A stretch of 48,297 nucleotides of DNA from Bacteroidales bacterium (GCA_004557825.1 SFFL01000015.1:1-48297); one strand, 5' to 3'. Shown: positions 14,862 through 23,435, numbered from the stretch's first letter. Program-made: numbers and translations. The notes: generated from the letters alone by a model not told the origin.

Positions 14862-14918
14862 GGAGGATGGAATGATGTAATTTCGGGGGGAGATGGTTAT
14901 GGTTTGCGGAAAAAAGCG

Positions 14919-14926
14919 TAACTTTG
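14919..14926 (+). promoter_or_regulatory. -7 promoter element of tgt
   Basis: TAACTTTG lies only five bases before the tgt ATG at 14932, so the transcript would have a leader of about zero to two bases. The -33 box is not obvious. Confidence 0.55.
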
Positions 14927-14931
14927 CACCT

Positions 14932-16062
14932 ATGCAATTCAAACTTGACGCTTCTCCTCAGGGCACTGCTGCTCGCGCCGGCCGCATTTCTACCGACCAC
15001 GGCGAGATTCTCACCCCCATTTTTATGCCGGTAGGCACTTGTGGGGCGGTGAAGGCTGTGCATGCCCGTGAGCTTCGCGATGATATTAAGGCGCAGATTA
15101 TTTTAGGTAATACATATCACCTGTATCTGCGTCCGGGCACCGAGATTCTGCGCAAAGCCGGTGGTCTGCACAAATTTGAAGGCTGGGAGCGCCCGATTCT
15201 TACCGACTCCGGCGGATTTCAGGTATTTTCGCTCTCCGACCAGCGCAAGCTCACCGATGAGGGCGCTCACTTCCGCAGCCACATCGACGGCTCGAAACAT
15301 CTGTTCACTCCCGAAAATGTAGTTGACATCCAGCGCATTATCGGCTCAGACATAATGATGGCGCTCGATGAATGCCCTCCCGGCACATCGGAGCGCTCAT
15401 ACGCCCGCAAGTCGCTCGACCTCACCCTCCGCTGGCTTCGTCGCGGCTGGGATCACTATAAGTCAACCGAACCGCTATACGGCCACTATCAGTCGTTCTT
15501 CCCCATCGTGCAGGGGTGCACATTCCCCGACCTGCGCCGCGAATCGGCAAAGTTTGTGGCCGACCTTGGCGCCGACGGCAATGCCATTGGCGGTCTGGCT
15601 GTGGGCGAACCTGCTGAGGTAATGTACGAGATGATTGAGGTGGTAAATGAAATCCTCCCCGCCGACAAGCCCCGCTATCTGATGGGGGTAGGCACTCCCG
15701 CCAACATCCTCGAAGCCATCGACCGCGGCGTGGATATGATGGACTGCGTGATGCCCACCCGCAACGGCCGCAACGGCATGCTTTTCACCCGCAACGGCGT
15801 AATGAATATGCGCAACCGCAAATGGGCCGACGACTTCTCCCCTCTCGACCCGGAAAGCGACTGCTTCGTCGACCAGGTCTACTCAAAGGCCTACGTGCGC
15901 CATCTGTTTGCCGCCGATGAAATCCTGGCAATGCAGATTGCCTCAATCCATAATCTCGCCTTCTACCTGTGGCTTGTAGGCGAAGCCCGCAACCATATTC
16001 TCGCTGGCGATTTCCCTGCGTGGAAACGCACTATGCTCGAAAAAGTCACCACCCGACTCTAA
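14932..16062 (+). CDS. tgt: Queuine tRNA-ribosyltransferase (tRNA-guanine transglycosylase)
   Basis: 376 aa from ATG 14932 (MQFKLDASPQGTAARAG). It exchanges guanine 34 of GUN anticodons for a queuosine precursor. The TDSGGFQVFSLS, DECPPG, GGLAVGEP and DCVMPTRNGRNGM motifs are all in place. The usual zinc site CxCxxC near the C-terminus is degenerate: it reads S-x-C-x2-D in the segment ESDCFVDQVYSK, so only one of the three cysteines remains. I recall the same loss in other Bacteroidota Tgt proteins. The stop overlaps the next ATG by one base. The longer frame from 14893 reads through the promoter and is rejected. Confidence 0.93.
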   Translation: MQFKLDASPQGTAARAGRISTDHGEILTPIFMPVGTCGAVKAVHARELRDDIKAQIILGNTYHLYLRPGTEILRKAGGLHKFEGWERPILTDSGGFQVFSLSDQRKLTDEGAHFRSHIDGSKHLFTPENVVDIQRIIGSDIMMALDECPPGTSERSYARKSLDLTLRWLRRGWDHYKSTEPLYGHYQSFFPIVQGCTFPDLRRESAKFVADLGADGNAIGGLAVGEPAEVMYEMIEVVNEILPADKPRYLMGVGTPANILEAIDRGVDMMDCVMPTRNGRNGMLFTRNGVMNMRNRKWADDFSPLDPESDCFVDQVYSKAYVRHLFAADEILAMQIASIHNLAFYLWLVGEARNHILAGDFPAWKRTMLEKVTTRL

Positions 16063-17168
16063 TGACATTTCCGAAACTCAAACACCGGTTCCATAGTCCG
16101 CTGTCAATTCTCGACGGCTACATCATCCGCAATTTCTTAGGCACCTATGTCTTTGCGATTGCGCTGATTCTTGCCATCACCATAATCTTCGACATCAACG
16201 AGAAGCTCGACTCCTTCCTGGAGGCGCCGTTGAAAGCCACCGTTTTCGACTACTTCCTGAACTTCCTCCCATACTTCGCCAACAAGTTCAGCCCGCTGTT
16301 TGTATTCATCGCGGTGATTTTCTTCACATCGAAGTTAGCCGGCAATTCCGAAATCATCGCCATGCTATCTTCGGGAATGAGTTTCCGCCGACTGCTCAGG
16401 CCCTACCTGGTGTCGGCCGCCATCATCGCCATAGCCACCTACATTCTATCGGCCTACATCATCCCACCGGCCAATGTCAAGCGCATCGCCTATTATAATA
16501 CATATGTGAAAAACAAGCGCGTTGACTACGGCGACAATATCATGATGCAGGTCGGCCCGGGGCAGATTGCCTATATGAACCGCTACGACAACATCTCGAA
16601 GGTGGGCTACCGTTTCTCGCTCGACCAGTTCAAAGACAAGAAACTTGTGAGTCGTCTGCAGGCGCAGAGCATCCGATGGGACACTCTCTACCGCTGGCAG
16701 GTGCGCGACTATGTGATACGCGAATTCAAAGGCAACCGCGAAGTCATCTCCAAAGGATATTCCCTCGACACCATCATCCCCTTTGAGCCGCGCGACTTCC
16801 TTATCTCCAAGAACGACGAGGAGGAGCTGACTATGCCGCAACTTGTGGAATACATCGACCGGCAGCGACAACGCGGTATGGCCAATATCCAGACATTCGA
16901 GATTGAATATCACCGCCGCTATGCTATGTGCGCCGCCGCATTCATCCTTACGGTGATAGGTATGGCGCTCTCATCGAAGAAAGTAAAGGGAGGTATGGGC
17001 ATTAACATCGGCATAGGCCTGCTGCTGAGTTTCAGCTACATTCTGTTTATGACCGTGACGAGCGCCTTCGCCGTATCGGGTATGACGTCGCCCTTTGTGG
17101 CTATGTGGATTCCGAATGTAATCTACACCATCATAGCCGTGCTACTCTATTTCAAAGCGTCGCGATAA
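16062..17168 (+). CDS. LptF/LptG-type lipopolysaccharide-export permease
   Basis: 368 aa, YjgP/YjgQ family. It begins MTFPKLKHRFHSPLSILDGY; transmembrane segments are visible near residues 30-50 (YVFAIALILAITIIF), 75-95, 115-135, and three more in the last 100 residues, flanking a periplasmic beta-jellyroll (about 150-280). LptF and LptG with LptB pull LPS from the inner membrane. The start overlaps the tgt stop (TAATG), so the genes are coupled. A second member of the family lies at 46373. Whether this one is LptF or LptG cannot be told here. Confidence 0.85.
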   Translation: MTFPKLKHRFHSPLSILDGYIIRNFLGTYVFAIALILAITIIFDINEKLDSFLEAPLKATVFDYFLNFLPYFANKFSPLFVFIAVIFFTSKLAGNSEIIAMLSSGMSFRRLLRPYLVSAAIIAIATYILSAYIIPPANVKRIAYYNTYVKNKRVDYGDNIMMQVGPGQIAYMNRYDNISKVGYRFSLDQFKDKKLVSRLQAQSIRWDTLYRWQVRDYVIREFKGNREVISKGYSLDTIIPFEPRDFLISKNDEEELTMPQLVEYIDRQRQRGMANIQTFEIEYHRRYAMCAAAFILTVIGMALSSKKVKGGMGINIGIGLLLSFSYILFMTVTSAFAVSGMTSPFVAMWIPNVIYTIIAVLLYFKASR

Positions 17169-17206
17169 TTCTTCAAAGCATTGCGATAATTCTTCAAAGC
17201 GTCGCG
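17151..17206. repeat. 21-bp tandem repeat spanning the permease stop codon
   Basis: The unit at 17151-17171, which includes the last codons and the TAA, is repeated at 17172-17192 with two substitutions and partially at 17193-17206. The copies retain the frame and stop, so the gene tail has been tandemly duplicated into the gap. Confidence 0.75.
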
Positions 17207-17321
17207 CTTACCTCTCCCCTTCTTTACATCTGCCGAACGGCCAATTTTGCGTCTGTCAGTGTCGACTTTTTGGCTACAGAAATTATTTTTTCAACAGCAG
17301 CCTAATTTTTGGGCAATACAG

Positions 17322-17353
17322 TTTGCGCGACTACGCTAAAATAGCTATCTTTG
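17322..17353 (+). promoter_or_regulatory. Promoter of pyrB
   Basis: TTTG at 17322-17325, 20 bases, then TATCTTTG at 17346-17353: a full Bacteroidota -33/-7 match. The ATG at 17370 leaves a leader of about 12 bases, with no room for a pyrimidine attenuator. Confidence 0.75.
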
Positions 17354-17369
17354 CAGAAAATTGCAAACG

Positions 17370-18314
17370 ATGAACCCCAACTCTATCGTCTCCATCGACG
17401 AGCTTAGCAAGGAAGACCTGCTAAGCATCCTCCGGGACGCTGCCTTCTTTGAAGCGCATCCCAATCACAAAATCCTTGACGGCATGGTGGTGGCCACGCT
17501 TTTCTTCGAGCCTTCCACGCGCACACGCCTGAGTTTTGAAACCGCCGTCAACCGTCTGGGAGGCCGGGTTATCGGGTTCTCCGACGCCAATACCTCCTCA
17601 TCCTCGAAAGGCGAATCGCTGAAAGACACAATCAAGATGGTGTCGAACTATGTCGACCTCATCATTATGCGTCACTTCAAGGATGGAGCCGCCGAGTATG
17701 CGCGCACCGTCACCGAAACCCCCATCATCAACGCTGGCGACGGCTCCAACCAGCACCCGTCGCAGACGATGCTCGACCTTTACTCCATTCAGAAAACCCA
17801 GGGCACACTCAACGATCTCACCATCACTATGGTGGGCGACCTCAAATATGGCCGCACAGTCCACTCGCTGCTCCAGGCCATGCGCTTCTTCAACCCCACC
17901 TTCCGCTTCGTAAGCTGCCCCGAATTAGCTATGCCTCAGAAGTATATCGACTTCTGCGAGCGCGAAGGCATCAAGTATGAAATCCACACCGAGCTGTCGC
18001 CCGAGGTTATCAACTCCACCGACATTCTTTATATGACCCGCGTGCAGCGCGAGCGCTTCCCGTCAATCGAGGAATACAACCGCGTAAAAGACTGCTACAG
18101 CCTCAACCGCGCTATGCTCGACGGCGCCCGCGAAAACCTGCGCGTGCTCCATCCGCTGCCCCGCCTCAACGAAATCAACGAGGATGTCGACGACAGCCCC
18201 AAAGCATACTACTTCGATCAGGCCCGCAACGGTCTTTTCGCCCGTCAGGCTATGATTTGCCGCGTGCTCGGCATCGATGTAGATGCCCTGCGTCGCCAGT
18301 TCGACAACAAGTAA
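17370..18314 (+). CDS. pyrB: Aspartate carbamoyltransferase catalytic subunit
   Basis: 314 aa. It condenses carbamoyl phosphate and aspartate in de novo pyrimidine synthesis. The carbamoyl-phosphate loop STRTR is at 49-53 within FFEPSTRTRLSFETA; also present are SNQHPSQTMLD, DLKYGRTVHS and the aspartate-binding HPLPRLNEI. ATG 17370 is preferred over the TTG at 17361. No pyrI (regulatory subunit) follows: only 58 bp separate pyrB from the flavin reductase gene, although in many Bacteroidales pyrI follows pyrB. Unregulated catalytic trimers, or pyrI elsewhere, are the options. Confidence 0.95.
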   Translation: MNPNSIVSIDELSKEDLLSILRDAAFFEAHPNHKILDGMVVATLFFEPSTRTRLSFETAVNRLGGRVIGFSDANTSSSSKGESLKDTIKMVSNYVDLIIMRHFKDGAAEYARTVTETPIINAGDGSNQHPSQTMLDLYSIQKTQGTLNDLTITMVGDLKYGRTVHSLLQAMRFFNPTFRFVSCPELAMPQKYIDFCEREGIKYEIHTELSPEVINSTDILYMTRVQRERFPSIEEYNRVKDCYSLNRAMLDGARENLRVLHPLPRLNEINEDVDDSPKAYYFDQARNGLFARQAMICRVLGIDVDALRRQFDNK

Positions 18315-18360
18315 TCCCCTCCTTTTCCACCAAGTAATCCATAACCCTACCGAGTAAACC
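18308..18360. repeat. Repeated pyrB tail (three copies of a TAA-containing 10-mer)
   Basis: CAAGTAATCC at 18308-18317 (containing the pyrB stop), an identical copy at 18331-18340, and CGAGTAAACC at 18351-18360. This is a short, diverged tandem duplication of the gene end. Confidence 0.5.
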
Positions 18361-18372
18361 CATATTCTACCG

Positions 18373-18942
18373 ATGAGCAAGCGATCCTGGAAACCGGGCA
18401 CAATGATCTACCCTCTCCCCGCTGTGCTTGTGACGTGCGGCAGCACCGTCGCCGACTTAAATATGCTTACCGTGGCGTGGGTAGGCACCCTCTGCACCAA
18501 CCCCGCTATGTGCTACATAGCCGTCAGGCCCGAGCGCCACTCCTATCCTATGATTAAGGAGAATATGGAGTTCACCATCAACCTCACCACTGCCGATATG
18601 GCCCGCGCCACCGACTGGGCAGGCGTGCGCTCCGGCAAGGATTACAACAAATGGAAAGAGACAGGTCTGACACCCGCAGCCGGACAGATGGTGCGCTGCC
18701 CCTATATCGAGGAGTCGCCCCTCAGCATCGAATGTAAAGTCAGCTCGATTCTCCCCTTGGGTTCGCACCACGTTTTCATAGCAAAAGTGGTGAACGTAAT
18801 CGCCGACGAGAAATACATCGACCCGGCCACCGACAGCTTCGACCTCGGAGCCGCCGGGCTGCTCAACTATACCCACGGACATTATTACACCCAGGGCGAG
18901 CCACTTGGCCGGTTCGGCTTCTCCGTAAAAAAGAATTCATAA
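18373..18942 (+). CDS. Flavin reductase-like protein (FMN-binding split barrel)
   Basis: 189 aa, starting MSKRSWKPGTMIYPLPAVLV. The split-barrel pattern of the flavoredoxin/flavin-reductase family is present: CGSTVADLNMLTVAWVGTLC, ISVRPERHSY-like SYPMIKEN, then FTINLTTADMARATDWAGVR and ECKVSSILPLGSHHVFIAKV. It probably binds FMN and supplies reducing equivalents or acts as an electron carrier; the substrate is unknown. It sits in the pyrB-glyA run, 58 bp after pyrB. No Cys motif for Fe-S is seen. Confidence 0.85.
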   Translation: MSKRSWKPGTMIYPLPAVLVTCGSTVADLNMLTVAWVGTLCTNPAMCYIAVRPERHSYPMIKENMEFTINLTTADMARATDWAGVRSGKDYNKWKETGLTPAAGQMVRCPYIEESPLSIECKVSSILPLGSHHVFIAKVVNVIADEKYIDPATDSFDLGAAGLLNYTHGHYYTQGEPLGRFGFSVKKNS

Positions 18943-18979
18943 CTCCGCATTTTGCATTCCGCATTCATAATTCCGCATT
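18935..18979. repeat. 17-bp direct repeat at the flavin reductase stop codon
   Basis: A 17-bp word at 18935-18951 that includes the stop recurs at 18963-18979 with one mismatch, separated by a partial copy of its core (GCATTCCGCAT). It is again a duplicated gene tail. Confidence 0.55.
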
Positions 18980-19001
18980 AAATATTATCCCCAAATATTC
19001 T

Positions 19002-20282
19002 ATGATTCGCGACACAAAGATTTTCGACATCATCAACCGTGAGCACCAGCGCCAGCAGAAAGGCATCGAGCTGATTGCATCCGAAAACTTCGTATCTCCC
19101 CAGGTGATGGAGGCTATGGGCTCCTGCCTGACCAACAAATATGCCGAAGGCTATCCCGGCCACCGCTACTACGGCGGTTGCCAGGTAGTTGACGAGGCCG
19201 AAACACTCGCCCAGGACAGGCTGAAGCAGCTGTTCAACGCCGAGTACGCCAATGTGCAGCCCCACTCCGGCGCCCAGGCTAATATGGCCGTATTTATGGC
19301 TTGCCTCAAGCCGGGCGACACTTTTATGGGTATGAACCTCGATCACGGCGGCCACCTCTCGCACGGCAGCCCAGTCAACTTCTCCGGTCTGGTTTTCAAC
19401 GCTATCGGCTACAATGTGAATGAAGCCACCGGCCGCGTCGATTACGACCAGATGGAGCAGATGGCCAAACAGCACCGTCCCAAACTCATCATCGGTGGCG
19501 CCAGCGCTTACTCGCGCGAATGGGATTACGCCCGTATGCGCCAGATTGCCGACAGCATCGGCGCAATCTTTATGGTAGATATGGCTCACCCCGCCGGTCT
19601 TATTGCCGCCGGACTGCTCGACAACCCGCTGAAATATGCCCACATCGTCACCTCCACAACCCACAAGACCCTCCGCGGCCCGCGTGGCGGCGTAATCCTC
19701 CTGGGCAAGGACTTCGACAATCCCTGGGGCAAAACCACCAAGAAGGGTGAGGTGAGAAAGATGTCCTCGCTGCTCGACTCCGCCGTGTTCCCCGGTGTGC
19801 AGGGTGGCCCGCTCGAACATGTCATCGCCGCCAAGGCTGTGGCTTTCGGCGAAGCTCTCCAGCCCGAATATAAGGTATACCAGCAGCAGGTAAAGGCCAA
19901 TGCAGCCGCTATGGCTCAGGCTCTTATTGACAAAGGTTACCACGTAATCTCCGGCGGTACCGACAACCACTGTATGCTCGTAGACCTCCGCACAAAATTT
20001 CCCGACCTCACCGGCAAGGTTGCTGAGAAGGTGCTCGTAGAAGCCGACATCACCGCCAACAAGAATATGGTGCCCTTCGATTCCCGCTCCCCCTTCCAGA
20101 CCTCCGGCATCCGCCTCGGCACCCCCGCCATCACCACCCGCGGCCTCAAGGAGGAAGAAATGGGCACAATCGTGGAAATGATTGACACCGTGCTCTCCAA
20201 CCCCGAAAGCCCCGCCAACATCGCCGCCGTTCGCGAGAAAGTGAACACAATGATGGCCGACCGCCCGATGTTCGCCTGGTGA
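19002..20282 (+). CDS. glyA: Serine hydroxymethyltransferase
   Basis: 426 aa, normal length. It interconverts serine and glycine while charging tetrahydrofolate with a one-carbon unit. Visible: IASENFVSPQVMEA, KYAEGYPGHRYYGGC, VQPHSGAQAN, the PLP lysine Lys222 in STTHKTLRGPRGG, and the C-terminal SPFQTSGIRLGTPA. It follows the flavin reductase by 59 bp and probably shares the pyrB transcript. No riboswitch is apparent upstream. Confidence 0.97.
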   Translation: MIRDTKIFDIINREHQRQQKGIELIASENFVSPQVMEAMGSCLTNKYAEGYPGHRYYGGCQVVDEAETLAQDRLKQLFNAEYANVQPHSGAQANMAVFMACLKPGDTFMGMNLDHGGHLSHGSPVNFSGLVFNAIGYNVNEATGRVDYDQMEQMAKQHRPKLIIGGASAYSREWDYARMRQIADSIGAIFMVDMAHPAGLIAAGLLDNPLKYAHIVTSTTHKTLRGPRGGVILLGKDFDNPWGKTTKKGEVRKMSSLLDSAVFPGVQGGPLEHVIAAKAVAFGEALQPEYKVYQQQVKANAAAMAQALIDKGYHVISGGTDNHCMLVDLRTKFPDLTGKVAEKVLVEADITANKNMVPFDSRSPFQTSGIRLGTPAITTRGLKEEEMGTIVEMIDTVLSNPESPANIAAVREKVNTMMADRPMFAW

Positions 20283-20330
20283 TAAACCGCTGTCTCTCTA
20301 TCCGTTACACCTAACAGGAATTATGCCGAT

Positions 20331-21065
20331 ATGAAGTGGTCGCTTATCCCATACCGCATCTATGAGCTGCTGGTGATGATACCCCTCGTGGTAGTCATCA
20401 CCGTGCTCACGGGGTTGGTTACCATCATTGGGTGCGCCCTCGGAGGCAACCGCTTCTGGGGCTACTGGCCGCCGCACATCTGGTCGAAGCTATGCACCTG
20501 GCTCACACTCTGCACAGTAAGTGTGAAAGGTCGCGAGAACATCGACCCGAAAAGATCCTACGTGTTTGTGGCCAACCATCAGGGTGCCTACGACATCTTC
20601 TCGATCTACGGCTTCCTGGGCCACAACTTCAAGTGGATGATGAAGGCTTCGCTAAGGAAATTCCCGATTATCGGTATCAGTTGCAAAGCCGCCGGCCAGA
20701 TTTTCGTCGACAACTCCTCCCCTGTCGCCATCCGCGCTACTATGGCGAAAGCCGAACGCACGCTCAGCAACGGCATCTCGGTGGTAGTGTTTCCCGAAGG
20801 GTCGCGCACCCGCACCGGACATATGGGCAAATTCCACACCGGAGCCTTCCAGCTGGCCAAAGAATTTCAGCTACCGGTGGTGCCGGTGAGCATCGACGGC
20901 GCATTCGATGTGCTCCCGCGCGGTTCCTGGCTTCCACGCCCGGCTCATATCACCCTCACCATCCACAAACCGGTGACCCCTCCGGCCGACGACCTTGACC
21001 GCCGCCGCGTATCCGACGAAGCCGCCGAGGCCATCCGCTCCTCGCTCCCGGCCCGCTTCCGCTGA
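20331..21065 (+). CDS. plsC: 1-acyl-glycerol-3-phosphate acyltransferase (PlsC family)
   Basis: 244 aa. An N-terminal hydrophobic segment (residues about 12-38) anchors it to the inner membrane. The acyltransferase box is NHQGAYD (His83, Asp88), and block III is FPEGSRTRTG. It transfers an acyl chain to the 2-position of lysophosphatidate to form phosphatidate. It lies 48 bp after glyA. PlsC-like paralogues also act on other lipids, so the exact acceptor is not certain. Confidence 0.88.
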   Translation: MKWSLIPYRIYELLVMIPLVVVITVLTGLVTIIGCALGGNRFWGYWPPHIWSKLCTWLTLCTVSVKGRENIDPKRSYVFVANHQGAYDIFSIYGFLGHNFKWMMKASLRKFPIIGISCKAAGQIFVDNSSPVAIRATMAKAERTLSNGISVVVFPEGSRTRTGHMGKFHTGAFQLAKEFQLPVVPVSIDGAFDVLPRGSWLPRPAHITLTIHKPVTPPADDLDRRRVSDEAAEAIRSSLPARFR

Positions 21066-21084
21066 CCCCAGCCAGATCTCCTAC

Positions 21085-21130
21085 CTTAGCTAAATTAGCT
21101 ATCTTAGCTACCTTAGCCAAATTAGCTAAG
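21085..21130. repeat. TTAGCTA-type short tandem array
   Basis: Five loosely spaced copies of TTAGCTA/TTAGCCA words fill 21085-21130, and the two ends form an inverted pair (CTTAGCTAA and TTAGCTAAG). It lies directly after plsC and before a strong terminator. Non-coding. Confidence 0.55.
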
Positions 21131-21140
21131 ATAAAAACAA

Positions 21141-21176
21141 GCGCAGCCGCTCCGATTCGTTTCAGAGCGGCTGCGC
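21141..21176. terminator. Strong terminator hairpin between convergent genes
   Basis: Arms GCGCAGCCGCTC (21141-21152) and GAGCGGCTGCGC (21165-21176) pair perfectly over 12 bp with a 12-base loop, followed by a T-rich stretch. It would stop the plus-strand pyrB-plsC transcript and, on the other strand, the 183-aa gene. Confidence 0.8.
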
Positions 21177-21235
21177 TATATTTTGCAGTAGCCGGTGGGG
21201 AGCTGTGAAGCGCTGCCCCGCGCGCCTACAGGTAT

Positions 21236-21787
21236 TTATTCGTCGAAGGTCATTTCATCGAAGCCTTCCACATCAAACTCATCCTCATTGTATGATTCCG
21301 AGCCGTAGAAATCTTCGTCGAGGTCCTCTACAGCAGCGGCCTTTGCCTTGGCTGCTGTTTTCTCCTCAAATTCATCGAGGTCCATATTCTGTGCCGGAGC
21401 CTTGCCGAGCGAAAGCGAGCAAACAGGGTCTTTGAGATTCTTGAAAGTCTCAAGCTCTTTCATCTCGATGAAAAACGACCTGTCGGTGAAATAATCGAAA
21501 GTGAACATCAGGCGCTGGCCCTCACCGTCGATAAAGTCGTCGAGCCTGCTGTCCTCCATCAGATAAACTTCTGTAGCGGAGTCGTTACCCATATCTTCCA
21601 TCGTGATTTCCTTTTCTTTTTCCCAGCTGTTGTCGCAAATGAAGAACGACGACATCTGGTTTTTATCAAAGCCCACCGATTCACAGATAGCATTCTTGAA
21701 GTCGAGGAAAGTTGATTCAGCATCAATCTGAATCTCGCGGCGGAAGTTGTCCACCTCGTCGGAAACTATACGGAATTTGTATATCAT
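21236..21787 (-). CDS. pRiA4b ORF3-like (IS1096 passenger TnpR-type) protein
   Basis: 183 aa from ATG 21787 (MIYKFRIVSDEVDNFRREIQ). The N-terminal domain matches the plasmid pRiA4b ORF3-like family: ID..STFLDF...IC...GFD...MSSFFICD..W, then SRLDDFIDGEGQRLMFTFDY. The C-terminal 50 residues are highly acidic (EDLDEDFYGSES, DEFDVEGFDEM). It is widespread as a host gene in Bacteroidota; the name refers to a transposon context, but no transposase or terminal repeats are seen here. Function unknown. Confidence 0.75.
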   Translation of the reverse strand: MIYKFRIVSDEVDNFRREIQIDAESTFLDFKNAICESVGFDKNQMSSFFICDNSWEKEKEITMEDMGNDSATEVYLMEDSRLDDFIDGEGQRLMFTFDYFTDRSFFIEMKELETFKNLKDPVCSLSLGKAPAQNMDLDEFEEKTAAKAKAAAVEDLDEDFYGSESYNEDEFDVEGFDEMTFDE

Positions 21788-21842
21788 AGCGTTATCTATT
21801 TTACAATCCAAGCATAAGCCGGAGCGTTGTGCGTTGTTGATG

Positions 21843-21875
21843 CAAAGATATGTAATAAATATAAATCACGCCAAA
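21843..21875 (-). promoter_or_regulatory. Promoter of the pRiA4b ORF3-like gene
   Basis: Minus-strand TATCTTTG (21850-21843) with TTTG (21875-21872) 21 bases upstream. It matches the consensus; the leader would be about 50 bases. Confidence 0.65.
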
Positions 21876-21921
21876 TTTTTCCTTTAAAATTTCCGGGAGT
21901 ATATAAAGTTTAACGCACCGG

Positions 21922-22083
21922 TCAGCTGAAATCCTCGGTATCGAGCACACACTCGCCGGAATTGGCGGCTGGAGCCTCGCCGGTAATCTGCGGTTCATCG
22001 GGGCAGTTGATATCGCTGTCGTAATCGAGCCACATCTGTTCTTCGGTCGACATTGCGTTGTAGTAGTCCTGATCGTAATCCAT
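21922..22083 (-). CDS. Small acidic protein (53 aa)
   Basis: ATG 22083 gives MDYDQDYYNAMSTEEQMWLD and then an acidic, Pro/Asp-rich sequence ending ...CVLDTEDFS. It is strongly acidic overall, with two cysteines and no signal. A minus-strand -7 box (TATTTTTG, 22130-22123) lies 39 bases upstream, which supports expression. It lies apart from the preceding and following genes. Role unknown. Confidence 0.55.
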   Translation of the reverse strand: MDYDQDYYNAMSTEEQMWLDYDSDINCPDEPQITGEAPAANSGECVLDTEDFS

Positions 22084-22232
22084 AGTAGTAATGCTTTAGA
22101 GGTTGATGAGAGGTTTACGATGCAAAAATACACCGCAGATGAGCAAGAATTTTGCCCATCTGCGTTAAATGATATTAATGCCACAAAAAATTTCGACAGC
22201 CAAGGGCGCTTACCAATCTCGAAGCAGCTACC

Positions 22233-23435
22233 TTACAGCAGCGCCACGCCGATGCCGGGAAGAGCCGGATCGAGGGTGATTTTGCCGTCGACAATCTGCA
22301 TACCGCGGAAACGGTCGTTGGCGATGAGCAGATTGCCGTCGAGGTCGGCATACTGCGTCAGCGGTGCCAACTGGGCGGCTGCCGACACGGCGCACGATGT
22401 TTCTGTCATACACCCCACCATCACCTTCATACCGAGTGCGCGAGCCAGGACGGCCATCTGGTATGCCTCGTGCATACCGCCCGACTTCATCAGCTTGATA
22501 TTGATGCCGCTGTAGGCACCCTTCAGGCGCTCCACATCGACAAGGCGCTTCACAGCCTCGTCGGCGATAATCGGGAGAGGTGCCCGTTCGGTCAGCCACG
22601 CCGCATCATCGAGATTCTCCTTCGCCATAGGTTGCTCCACAAACAGGCAACCGCGCTCTTTCAGCCAATGGCACATATCGAGCGCCTTCTCGCGGTCGGT
22701 CCAACCCTGATTGGCATCAACGCAGAGAGGTACCCCGGGGCGCTCCTGCAAGATTGTCTCCACTAGCTCCCGGTCGTTGTCCAGTCCCATTTTCACCTTC
22801 AGAAGCTTGTAAGGCGCGGCCTCAGCCACCTTTTTGCGCACCACATCGGGCTTGTCGATACCGATGGTAAAGGAAGTCACCGGAGCCAGCGCCGGGTCAA
22901 GACCCCAGATGCGGTGCCACGGCTGCCCCATAATCTTGCCGGTAAGGTCGTGCAGCGCGATATCCACGGCAGCCTTGGCGGCATTGTTCCCCTCTGCCAC
23001 AGAATCCATATAGTCGTGCATCTCCTCAATGCGGAAGGGGTCGGTAAACTGCTCGAGATTCAGCGAGGAAAGAAACCGGGTGACGCTCTCCACCGACTCG
23101 CCGAGATACGGCGGCATCGACGCCTCGCCATAGCCTGTGACGCCGTCGAAACTGATTTCCACCTGCACATCCGGCGTGGTAGTGCGTGAGAATTTGGCCA
23201 GATTGAAAGCGTGACGCAGCTGCAGCTCATACGGGAAGAAACGCATCTGCAACCCCTTTCGCGGCAACCGGCCACCGACTACCGAAGGATTTGCTCCCGA
23301 AGCAGGCGATTTCACACCCTCCCCGGCAAGCTTTTCGCCTGTGGGAGAGATTACAGTTTTCGCCGCGGCATCGGCGAGGATATGTGGAGCTGCCGCAACA
23401 GCGGCGGCTGTAATCAAGAATTTTCTTCTATCCAT
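22233..23435 (-). CDS. Exported L-Ala-D/L-Glu dipeptide epimerase (enolase superfamily)
   Basis: 400 aa from ATG 23435. The N-terminus MDRRKFLITAAAVAAAPHIL carries a twin-arginine (RRKFLI) signal, so the enzyme is probably exported folded through Tat. The mandelate-racemase/muconate-lactonizing fold shows the KVKMG lysine motif, the metal ligands in DANQGW, VEQPM and ADEAV, and the second lysine in IKLMKSGG. It matches peptidoglycan-peptide (L-Ala-D-Glu) epimerases used in murein recycling. An exported form could act on murein peptides in the periplasm; substrate specificity is inferred from family resemblance. Confidence 0.85.
   Translation of the reverse strand: MDRRKFLITAAAVAAAPHILADAAAKTVISPTGEKLAGEGVKSPASGANPSVVGGRLPRKGLQMRFFPYELQLRHAFNLAKFSRTTTPDVQVEISFDGVTGYGEASMPPYLGESVESVTRFLSSLNLEQFTDPFRIEEMHDYMDSVAEGNNAAKAAVDIALHDLTGKIMGQPWHRIWGLDPALAPVTSFTIGIDKPDVVRKKVAEAAPYKLLKVKMGLDNDRELVETILQERPGVPLCVDANQGWTDREKALDMCHWLKERGCLFVEQPMAKENLDDAAWLTERAPLPIIADEAVKRLVDVERLKGAYSGINIKLMKSGGMHEAYQMAVLARALGMKVMVGCMTETSCAVSAAAQLAPLTQYADLDGNLLIANDRFRGMQIVDGKITLDPALPGIGVALL

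Noticed and set aside
14514..14892. Assigning an exact right attachment site
   Set aside because: The left junction is outside the window, so the duplicated core sequence cannot be identified; the AATTAGAC repeats are only a location hint.
18978..19970. 330-aa minus-strand open frame
   Set aside because: Antisense to glyA, which has full-length conserved motifs; it results from high-GC codon use.
21236..21787. Insertion sequence suggested by the IS1096-passenger family name
   Set aside because: No transposase gene, terminal inverted repeats or target duplication is visible; the family is common as a stand-alone chromosomal gene.
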